From the NCBI GenBank assembly GCA_029013165.1, contig JAQXMV010000086.1, positions 1 to 12,178 of the forward strand: a stretch of DNA of 12,178 nucleotides. The letters run 5' to 3'. Below are positions 6,329 through 12,178 of the stretch, one piece after another (position 1 is the stretch's first letter; every line of letters starts with the position of its first letter). The position numbers and the translations under genes were made by a program. Source of the stretch: Oscillospiraceae bacterium. GTDB lineage: Bacteria > Bacillota > Clostridia > Oscillospirales > Acutalibacteraceae. The notes under the pieces are model-generated. The model saw only the letters and a program-made list of their open reading frames with translations. It did not search any database and was not told the DNA's origin.

Positions 6329-8176
6329 ATGGCTGACAGGTTCTATTCGGAAGGCTCCAGGGACGAAAGAAGAAACGCGAATCCCGAAAGCCCACAGCGA
6401 GGCAGCAGTGAAAGCAACGCTTATTACCGTCGCCAGGGGAAAAGTCTCGGCGATTTCAGCGAAAATATTAGCTCCAGCAACGGAAGAATGGGCGAGGTGA
6501 GCCCAAATTCGGCACTGCCGAAGCAGGATAAGAAATTTGAGGTTCATATTGATAATTTCGATTCTTTTATGAACACATCTTCTCCAAACAGGAGACCGCC
6601 TCAGGGAAGCCGACCGGCTGCCCGCCCGTCGGCAACCGGCAGACCTGCTGCGCCCAATCAGGGTGTGCGCCGTCCCGGCGCGGCACCGGGAACGGGTACA
6701 GCACGTCCGTCAGGAGCACCCCGTCCGTCAGGAGCGTCCCGTCCGACGGGTGCCGCCAGACCCACAGGCACGGCAAGACCGACATCGGCACCCGGGCAGA
6801 GAGGCGCTGTGCCGCCTTCACAGCCGGCAAGCGGCAGACCAAGACCGGCGGCCGCACAGAAGAAACAGTCTGCCGGAAAATCGGCACCGTCAAAGAAAGG
6901 CAGCCGGCAGTCACTCTCTGATAGAATTGACAGCTTCGCAAAAAAGATGGCAGTGAAAAGCATGAAAAAGCAATCCGCTGCCCCCTCGTCGGGAGAAAAG
7001 CCGACGAAAACTTATATTCCCGAAGCCCAAAGAGAAAGAATCAGAGCAAGACGGCGTTATAACTTCATCAAAAGTGCCCTGGTGGCCAGCGTCTGCATTT
7101 TCTTTGTGGCGATTCTGACGGTCACAGCTTCTACGGTAGCCATGAGCACCCTCAATGATATTCTTGTGATTGACAGAGGCGGCAATTATTCCGTTACCGT
7201 CGAGATCCCCGAGGGATCCGATTATGAGCAGGTTTTTGACATTCTTGCCGATAACGGTCTGATCAAGCAGAGACTGCTGTGCGACCTTTTCTGCCGCTAC
7301 CGTCATTACGACAAGGTCAAGGTGAAAAACAGCGAGACCGGCGAATACGAAACCAAAAAGATCGAATATCAGCCGGGAGTCTATTATCTTGACGCCAACA
7401 CCGGCGTTGAGGTTATGCTGGAAACCATTATGATCCGCAAAAATGTCTCCAAGGACACCGTCCGTCTGACTTTCCCCGAGGGCTGGACCATTGCGCAGAT
7501 TTTTGAAAAGATCGAAAAATACAAGGTCTGCGACGCAGACAAGCTCTATGCCAATCTGGATATTATCTCCAAGCAGTATGATTTCATCAATAAGGTGACG
7601 AGGCTTTCCGGACGATATCTGATTGCCGAGGGTTATCTCTTCCCGGATACCTATGACTTCTATCTGGATGAAAGTCCCTCATCGGTGCTGAAAAAGCTCT
7701 TTAATAATTTCCAGGCCAAGTGGACTGAGGACTATCAGAAAAGAGCCGATGAACTGGGCTTGTCCGTGGACGATGTCATCAATATCGCCGCCATGATTCA
7801 GCGAGAGGCCAAGGACACGACGCAGATGAGCGTTATTTCCGGCGTTATCCACAACAGACTGAATGATCCTTCCACATATCCCTTGCTTCAGATGAATTCA
7901 ACGAAGGATTATATCACCTCGATGAAAGATTATAACTTATTCACCGAGTTCTATTTTGATCTCTACCTTTCCACCTATAATACCTACAGTGCCGAGGGAC
8001 TGCCTCCGGGACCGATCTGTAATCCCGGCGCCGCCGCCATCAAGGCTGCGCTCTATCCGGCGGATACGGATTACTATTTCTTCTGCCACAGCTCTACGGG
8101 AGAAATCTATCTGGCCAGGACGGCTCAGGAGCATGCGCAGAACACGCAGAAAGTGCTTTACGGAGACAATGGATGA
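6329..8176 (+). CDS. mltG: MltG endolytic murein transglycosylase with long disordered cytosolic arm
   Basis: MltG cleaves nascent glycan strands at the membrane and thereby ends peptidoglycan polymerisation. The 615-residue protein has three parts: a cytosolic arm (1-248) rich in Pro, Arg, Ala, Gly and Ser; one membrane segment (about 249-268, SALVASVCIFFVAILTVTAS); and an extracytoplasmic YceG domain (about 285-605). The catalytic glutamate is E493 in AAMIQREAKD, and LQMNST plus EGLPPGPICNPGAAAIKAAL are the typical flanking blocks. Residues 125-154 are five hexapeptide repeats. Most MltG proteins are near 340 residues; long cytosolic arms occur in some Gram-positives such as streptococci, but this one looks disordered. 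AAGGAGG is 6 bases before ATG 6329. It follows the folate gene by 15 bp and precedes the U32 gene by 9 bp. Confidence 0.92.
   Translation: MADRFYSEGSRDERRNANPESPQRGSSESNAYYRRQGKSLGDFSENISSSNGRMGEVSPNSALPKQDKKFEVHIDNFDSFMNTSSPNRRPPQGSRPAARPSATGRPAAPNQGVRRPGAAPGTGTARPSGAPRPSGASRPTGAARPTGTARPTSAPGQRGAVPPSQPASGRPRPAAAQKKQSAGKSAPSKKGSRQSLSDRIDSFAKKMAVKSMKKQSAAPSSGEKPTKTYIPEAQRERIRARRRYNFIKSALVASVCIFFVAILTVTASTVAMSTLNDILVIDRGGNYSVTVEIPEGSDYEQVFDILADNGLIKQRLLCDLFCRYRHYDKVKVKNSETGEYETKKIEYQPGVYYLDANTGVEVMLETIMIRKNVSKDTVRLTFPEGWTIAQIFEKIEKYKVCDADKLYANLDIISKQYDFINKVTRLSGRYLIAEGYLFPDTYDFYLDESPSSVLKKLFNNFQAKWTEDYQKRADELGLSVDDVINIAAMIQREAKDTTQMSVISGVIHNRLNDPSTYPLLQMNSTKDYITSMKDYNLFTEFYFDLYLSTYNTYSAEGLPPGPICNPGAAAIKAALYPADTDYYFFCHSSTGEIYLARTAQEHAQNTQKVLYGDNG
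6701..6790 (+). repeat. 18-bp coding tandem repeat in mltG
   Basis: Five copies of an 18-base unit encode the hexapeptides ARPSGA, PRPSGA, SRPTGA, ARPTGT and ARPTSA (residues 125-154 of MltG). The first two units are nearly identical in DNA (CGTCCGTCAGGAGCA in both) while later ones differ mainly at synonymous positions, consistent with recent slippage or duplication at the 5' side and older copies downstream. Confidence 0.85.
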
Positions 8177-8185
8177 GGATAAATC

Positions 8186-9442
8186 ATGACTGGTGAAATG
8201 AAAAAGCCGGAGCTTCTGGCTCCGGCAGGAGATATGGAAAGACTGTATGCGGCCGTGAAATACGGTGCCGACGCCGTTTATCTTGCCGGCAAGACCTTCG
8301 GCATGCGTGCGGCTCCGGCCAATTTCAGTGACGAGCAGCTTCATGAGGCTGTTGCCTTTTCCCATGAGCACGGGGTGAAAGTATATCTGACTTGTAATGT
8401 CCTGCCGAGAAATGATGAGCTGGCGGCACTTCCGTCCTTTCTTCTCAATGCCCGGGACGCAGGCGTTGACGCGCTGATTATTTCGGACATGGGCGTTCTG
8501 CAATATGCCAAAAAATATGTGCCTGAGCTGGAAATCCATATTTCCACTCAGACCGGTATCGTGAATTACGCGGCGGCCAATGCCTTTTATCAGATGGGCG
8601 CCAAAAGAATTGTCACCGCCCGGGAACTGAAATTGACGGAAATCAGTGAGATCAGAAAAAATATCCCCGAGGACATGGATATCGAGTGCTTCGTTCACGG
8701 GGCCATGTGTGTTTCCTTTTCGGGACGATGTCTGATTTCCAACTATCTGGTGGGCAGGGACGCCAATGCCGGTGAATGTGCCCAGCCCTGCCGCTGGAAA
8801 TATCAGCTCGTTGAGGAGAAAAGACCGGGTCAGTATTTCCCGGTGTATGAGGGCGACGGCGGTACCTATATTATGAATTCCAAGGATATGTGCATGATTG
8901 AGCATATTCCGGAGATGATCAAGGCCGGCATCACTTCTTTTAAGATCGAGGGCAGAGCCAAATCGGCCTATTATGTCAGCGTGGTGACCAATGCTTACCG
9001 AAAAGCCATTGACGGCTATCTCAGCAATCCCTCGGACAGCTATGTTCCCGAACAGTGGATTTTAGACGAAATGAAAAAAATCAGCTATCGCGATTACTGC
9101 ACCGGGTTTTTCTACGGAGATCCGAGAGACGACGCCAACATCAGCTATCAGGGCGGCTATAACCGTGAGTGGGATGTGGCGGCGGTGGTTGAGCGCTGGG
9201 AAAACGGCGTTGCCTATTGTGTGCAGCGCAACCGTTTCTTCCTCGGCGATGAGCTGGAGGCCATGGAAGTGGGAAAGCCGCCTTTTAAGGTGAAAGTTCT
9301 TGACCTGAGAAACGGTGACGGCGAAGCCATTGAAGCGACCAATCATCCGATGATGCGGTTTTCTTTCCGCTGTGAAAGGCCTCTTGAAGCTGAGACGATC
9401 CTGCGCAAGGAGAGAGACGAGGCCGCCAGAGTGATCATATAA
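8186..9442 (+). CDS. U32 family protein, TrhP (YrrO/YegQ)-like tRNA hydroxylation factor
   Basis: A 418-residue U32 family protein. It starts with KPELLAPAGDMERLYAAVKY (family N-terminus) and carries the U32 signature around FVHGAMCVSFSGRC and NAGECAQPCRWKY. Four cysteines, C175, C182, C198 and C202, have the spacing of those that ligate a 4Fe-4S cluster in U32 relatives such as UbiU/UbiV, so a cluster is likely. The remaining roughly 120 residues match the U32 C-terminal barrel. Length matches B. subtilis YrrO (TrhP2), which with TrhP1 makes 5-hydroxyuridine at tRNA position 34; although annotated as peptidases, U32 proteins of this branch act in prephenate-dependent hydroxylation. GAGGA lies 6 bases before ATG 8186. 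It is the last gene of the operon. A collagenase-like label should be avoided. Confidence 0.88.
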   Translation: MTGEMKKPELLAPAGDMERLYAAVKYGADAVYLAGKTFGMRAAPANFSDEQLHEAVAFSHEHGVKVYLTCNVLPRNDELAALPSFLLNARDAGVDALIISDMGVLQYAKKYVPELEIHISTQTGIVNYAAANAFYQMGAKRIVTARELKLTEISEIRKNIPEDMDIECFVHGAMCVSFSGRCLISNYLVGRDANAGECAQPCRWKYQLVEEKRPGQYFPVYEGDGGTYIMNSKDMCMIEHIPEMIKAGITSFKIEGRAKSAYYVSVVTNAYRKAIDGYLSNPSDSYVPEQWILDEMKKISYRDYCTGFFYGDPRDDANISYQGGYNREWDVAAVVERWENGVAYCVQRNRFFLGDELEAMEVGKPPFKVKVLDLRNGDGEAIEATNHPMMRFSFRCERPLEAETILRKERDEAARVII

Positions 9443-9451
9443 ACCGAAAAT

Positions 9452-9498
9452 TGCCGAGAAAATGCCCACGGGCGCATTTTTTCGGCAGTCTCTTTTTT
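9452..9498 (+). terminator. Rho-independent terminator 1 after the U32 gene
   Basis: TGCCGA (9452-9457) pairs with TCGGCA (9482-9487), and an inner AAAATGC/GCATTTT stem continues toward a GC-rich tip, giving a long imperfect hairpin followed by TCTCTTTTTT (9489-9498). It begins 10 bp after the U32 stop codon. Confidence 0.85.
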
Positions 9499-9527
9499 CG
9501 TCGGCAAAATTTGCCGGCGATTTTTTT
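9498..9527 (+). terminator. Rho-independent terminator 2, in tandem
   Basis: TCGTCGGCAA (9498-9507) pairs with TTGCCGGCGA (9511-9520), a ten-pair stem with one G-T wobble and a three-base loop, followed directly by seven Ts (9521-9527). It abuts the first terminator, making a strong double stop between the operon and glgP. Confidence 0.9.
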
Positions 9528-9548
9528 GCGCCTTTTTCATAGAATAAT

Positions 9549-9568
9549 GATGCATATCTGTTTGCATC
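9549..9568. promoter_or_regulatory. Inverted repeat upstream of glgP, possible operator
   Basis: GATGCA (9549-9554) and TGCATC (9563-9568) form a perfect 6-bp dyad with an 8-base gap. It lies between the terminators and the glgP leader, where a promoter is expected, but I could not find a convincing -35/-10 pair, so the assignment is tentative. Confidence 0.3.
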
Positions 9569-9601
9569 GGTTTCCATGACAGATGACAAACGGAACATCA
9601 C

Positions 9602-9661
9602 GCCTTGCAGGCTACGGCAGGGATTCAGTGAATCAAAAAACAACTTGTAGCCGGAAAGGCT
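9602..9661 (+). promoter_or_regulatory. Structured glgP leader with alternative hairpins
   Basis: GGCTAC (9610-9615) can pair with GTAGCC (9647-9652), enclosing a small hairpin GATTC-AGT-GAATC (9622-9634). Alternatively AGCC (9649-9652) pairs with GGCT (9658-9661), placing GGAAA in the loop, and GCCT (9602-9605) with AGGC (9609-9612). The two states exclude each other and bear on the purine-rich ribosome-binding region before ATG 9673. It matches no riboswitch class I can name. Confidence 0.35.
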
Positions 9662-9672
9662 GAGAAAGATCA

Positions 9673-11940
9673 ATGAATAAACCTCTCGAAGAACGGCTGA
9701 TCAATTATTCCCGGGATTTATACGGCAAAAGCATGGAAAGTCTTGACAAAAGAGAGCTTTATAGCGTTCTTGCCGCTTATATCAATGAAAAGTGCGACGC
9801 GCACAAAAGAAATGACAGGCCGGGAAAAAGAGTGGCCTATTTTTCTGCCGAGTTTCTCATCGGCACGCTTCTGCGCTCCAATTTATATAATATGAACATC
9901 ACAGACCTTGTTTCTCTGGCCCTGCGTGACACAGGCCATGATCTCGATGAACTGCGTGACATTGACGACTATGCTTTCGGCAACGGCGGACTGGGCAGAC
10001 TGGCTGCTTGTTTTCTCGATTCCGCCGCCTCATGTGATATGCCGCTGGACGGTTACGGTATCCGCTATCAATACGGCCTTTTCCGCCAGAGCTTTTCCAA
10101 ACACGGCGAACAGCTGGAAGAAAAAGACGACTGGGCGAGAGAATTGGGTGATCCTTTTGCGATCAAAAAAGAAGAAGAAAGCGTTACGGTGCATTATGCC
10201 GATTTCAGCGTCAAAGCTGTGCCCTATGATTACCACATCATAGGCTACAAATTCAAGACCATCAATACGCTGCGTCTTTATCAGAGCGAAGCCGACGGCG
10301 AAAAAAATGAAAAGGCCTTTGAAATCAGCGACAGACTTTATCCCGACGACAGCACCCGCGAGGGGAAAATCCTGAGACTGCGGCAGGAATACTTTTTCAC
10401 AAGCGCTGCTTTACAAAATATCATGGACCGTTATGCCTTTGACAGCATCGAAGATCAGATCAAGATCCAGCTGAACGATACCCATCCCGTCATCGCCATT
10501 CCTGAGTTTATTAATCAGGCGGTAAAAAGAGACCACGGCTTTGACGAGGCTTTCAATAAATGCAAGAAGATCTTTGCTTACACCAATCATACGGTTATGC
10601 CGGAGGCCCTTGAAGAGTGGGACGAGGATATCTTTGCTGAGATTTTGCCGCAGATTTACGGTATTATCAAAAAGATCAACGATATGCTGATTTTTGAAGC
10701 CAGCGAAACCGAAGAGACCTCCTATGAAAAGTGTATAATTATCAGCCGCGGAAAAATCAAAATGGCCAATCTTGCCTGTTATGTCTGTTCCCATATCAAC
10801 GGTGTTGCCAAAATTCATTCGGATATCATCGCCGCCGTTACGCTGAATCAGTGGTACCGTCTATATCCTGACAAATTCACCAATGTCACCAACGGCATTA
10901 CCCAGAGAAGATGGTTGGGCCTTTCCAATTCGAGACTGACGAGCTTTCTTTCCCGTCTGTGCGGCTGTGATATTGTGGAAAACATCGAAAAGATCGAAAG
11001 ACTGAAAGCCTTTGAAAATGACGCTGAGGTTCTGAAGCAACTCAGGGAAATCAAAACGGAAAACAAAAAGGATCTCTGTGAATATATCAGGCGCAGAGAA
11101 AATATCTCTCTGGATCCCGAAAGCGTTTTTCTGGTTCAGATCAAGCGGATTCACGAATACAAGAGACAGCTGATGGCGGCCTTTTTGTGCGTACATCTTT
11201 ACCGTATGCTGAAAAACGGCGAGGGAGAGGAACTGCCGAAAATGACGGTTATTTTCGGCGGCAAAGCGGCGCCCGGCTATAAGCTGGCCAAATCTATCAT
11301 TCGTTATATCAATACCGTTGCCAAGGCAATCAATTCCGATCCCGAAACGCAGGAAAAACTCAAAGTGGTCTTTGTCGAAAACTATGATGTTTCCTACGGA
11401 GAGAAGATCATTCCCGCCGCCGATGTTTCTCTGCAGATTTCTCTTGCCGGCACAGAGGCTTCCGGCACGGGAAATATGAAATTTATGATGAACGGAGCTG
11501 TCACCCTCGGTACCTTTGACGGCGCCAATATAGAAATTGCCGAAAGAGCCGGTGAGGAAAACTGCTATATCTTCGGCATGAGAGAAAAGGAGGTCGAAGA
11601 GAGAAAGGGCAGCTATGATCCGGAAAAGCTCTGCCGGGAAAATCCGCTTTTATTGGAATTGGCGCAGTCGCTCATTGACGGCTCATTCGGTGAGAAAAAT
11701 GAGTTTGAGGATATATATGCTTCGCTGTTTTGCGGCACGCAGGCAGATCGTTTCATGGTTATGGCGGATCTTTCCTCTTTTATTGACACGGCACTTTTGG
11801 CCATAAAGGATAGCCGAAGCGAGGAGTTTCTCAAAAAAGCCTTGGTCAATATTGCATCGTCTGCGTTTTTCTCCTCCGACCGATCCGTCAGGGAATACGG
11901 TGAAAAGATCTGGTTTGCCGAAAAAGAGTCGCAGAGTTAA
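9673..11940 (+). CDS. glgP: Glycogen/starch/alpha-glucan phosphorylase
   Basis: Releases glucose-1-phosphate from the non-reducing ends of storage glucan with inorganic phosphate and pyridoxal phosphate. The 755-residue protein is a family-35 phosphorylase, slightly short of the common 790-840. The PLP-binding segment EASGTGNMKFMMNGA includes the Schiff-base lysine K603 and is followed by TLGTFDGANIEI. Other blocks: YFSAEFLIGTLLRSNL near residue 55, FGNGGLGRLAACFLDS near 100, QLNDTHPVIAIPE near 273, TNHTVMPEALEEW, VTNGITQRRWL, QIKRIHEYKRQ and VFVENYDVSYGEKIIPAADV. The extreme N-terminal regulatory helices of animal enzymes are absent. GAGAAAG 4 bases, or GGAAAGG 13 bases, before ATG 9673 would be the ribosome site. 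Separated from the preceding operon by two terminators; no other glycogen gene lies within the window. Confidence 0.95.
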   Translation: MNKPLEERLINYSRDLYGKSMESLDKRELYSVLAAYINEKCDAHKRNDRPGKRVAYFSAEFLIGTLLRSNLYNMNITDLVSLALRDTGHDLDELRDIDDYAFGNGGLGRLAACFLDSAASCDMPLDGYGIRYQYGLFRQSFSKHGEQLEEKDDWARELGDPFAIKKEEESVTVHYADFSVKAVPYDYHIIGYKFKTINTLRLYQSEADGEKNEKAFEISDRLYPDDSTREGKILRLRQEYFFTSAALQNIMDRYAFDSIEDQIKIQLNDTHPVIAIPEFINQAVKRDHGFDEAFNKCKKIFAYTNHTVMPEALEEWDEDIFAEILPQIYGIIKKINDMLIFEASETEETSYEKCIIISRGKIKMANLACYVCSHINGVAKIHSDIIAAVTLNQWYRLYPDKFTNVTNGITQRRWLGLSNSRLTSFLSRLCGCDIVENIEKIERLKAFENDAEVLKQLREIKTENKKDLCEYIRRRENISLDPESVFLVQIKRIHEYKRQLMAAFLCVHLYRMLKNGEGEELPKMTVIFGGKAAPGYKLAKSIIRYINTVAKAINSDPETQEKLKVVFVENYDVSYGEKIIPAADVSLQISLAGTEASGTGNMKFMMNGAVTLGTFDGANIEIAERAGEENCYIFGMREKEVEERKGSYDPEKLCRENPLLLELAQSLIDGSFGEKNEFEDIYASLFCGTQADRFMVMADLSSFIDTALLAIKDSRSEEFLKKALVNIASSAFFSSDRSVREYGEKIWFAEKESQS

Positions 11941-11989
11941 CGAAACCCTGATATTTTTTGGTGTGATGGCGTTTGAAGAAGGTCGGCTT

Positions 11990-12058
11990 TATGCCCGGTG
12001 GCGAAGCCGCCGGGGCGAGGGCGGAGCCCTCGCTGCCCGCCGCGAATGCGGCGGGCAT
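11990..12058. repeat. Three tandem GC-rich hairpins
   Basis: Three adjoining stem-loops: CCCGGTGGC-GAA-GCCGCCGGG (11994-12014, one G-T pair), GCGAGGGC-GGA-GCCCTCGC (12015-12033) and TGCCCGCCGC-GAAT-GCGGCGGGCA (12034-12057). The stems are contiguous, with only loop bases unpaired. Flanking TATGCCCG (11990-11997) and CGGGCATA (12052-12059) could instead pair over the whole block. GC is about 80%, far above the genes. None has a U-tract. I see no coding potential. This looks like an intergenic repeat element. Confidence 0.75.
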
Positions 12059-12178
12059 AGCGCGCGCGCCGACGCGGCCCCGGCACTGAGCCTTTCGGCT
12101 CAGTGGCAGGAAGCCCGGCCGGGCTTCCTGCCACTGAGCCGAAAGGCTCAGTGCCGGGGCCGCGTCGGCGCGCGCGCT
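12059..12178. repeat. Perfect 120-bp palindrome at the window edge
   Basis: Bases 12059-12118 are the exact reverse complement of 12119-12178: 60-base arms, no spacer, centre AAGCCCGGCCGGGCTT. Each arm holds a smaller hairpin, CACTGAGCC-TTTC-GGCTCAGTG (12084-12105) and its mirror with a GAAA loop (12132-12153). The palindrome runs to the last base given, so its true outer limit is unknown. Either a genuine multicopy repeat or an assembly fold-back at a contig end. No coding potential is seen. Confidence 0.9.

Noticed and set aside
7937..8905. 322-codon minus-strand open frame
   Set aside because: Antisense across the mltG end and the U32 gene, both well supported; no motif or start signal seen.
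9563..9576. Possible CcpA cre site before glgP (TGCATCGGTTTCCA)
   Set aside because: At least four mismatches to the cre consensus, including one at the central CG.
9653..9672. CTGAGA in the glgP leader, reminiscent of a TPP riboswitch
   Set aside because: Only that hexamer matches; the partner elements of the TPP aptamer are absent and it lies too close to the start codon.
11937..12134. Minus-strand open frame of 65 codons in the GC-rich block
   Set aside because: The sequence is built of hairpins and a palindrome; the open frame follows from high GC and lack of stop codons, not from a protein.
12059..12178. Hairpin telomere of a linear replicon
   Set aside because: Not excluded, but neighbouring genes are ordinary chromosomal housekeeping genes, and a repeat or assembly cause is simpler; a telomere would predict continued fold-back of the flank, which lies outside the window.

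Overview
The window looks like chromosomal DNA from a Gram-positive, low-to-mid GC Bacillota, most likely a gut-type Clostridia (Oscillospirales/Ruminococcaceae-like). Support: strong AGGAGG-type ribosome sites, SigA promoters with extended -10 boxes, a DUF2156 protein, a clostridial-type dTMP kinase (NRYTTSN motif), an mltG-U32 peptidase pair as in Bacillota, and U-tract terminators. The taxonomic placement is inference. Nearly everything is housekeeping or metabolic; there is no phage, transposase, CRISPR array, toxin-antitoxin or defence gene.

Layout. (1) 74-799: a single GNAT acetyltransferase gene with its own promoter, ending in a bidirectional terminator. (2) 828-2207, minus strand: an unusual two-domain ThyX-family flavin-dependent thymidylate synthase, transcribed from a near-consensus promoter. 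(3) 2362-9527, plus strand: a probable eight-gene operon from one extended -10 promoter: cupin, dTMP kinase (tmk), DUF2156 protein, Eis-like GNAT, DJ-1/PfpI protein, 5-formyl-THF cyclo-ligase, MltG, and a U32/TrhP-like tRNA hydroxylation protein. Three junctions overlap by 7-8 bp, which suggests translational coupling, and two rho-independent terminators in tandem close the block. (4) 9528-11940: a structured leader and a glycogen phosphorylase (glgP). (5) 11990-12178: a non-coding block of about 80% GC holding three tandem hairpins and then a perfect 120-bp palindrome that ends exactly at the window edge.

How the genes fit together. ThyX makes dTMP from dUMP with methylene-THF, Tmk phosphorylates dTMP, and 5-formyl-THF cyclo-ligase returns 5-formyl-THF to the one-carbon pool, so a thymidylate/folate theme runs through the divergent thyX/tmk region. 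MltG (peptidoglycan strand termination) and the U32 protein (tRNA wobble-uridine modification) are commonly neighbours in Bacillota. GlgP degrades storage glucan and looks transcriptionally separate.

The two observations most worth a second look are the ThyX protein, whose catalytic signature appears divided between its two repeats, and the GC-rich palindromic block at the right edge, which may be a multicopy repeat or an assembly fold-back. No complete new system is convincingly visible.
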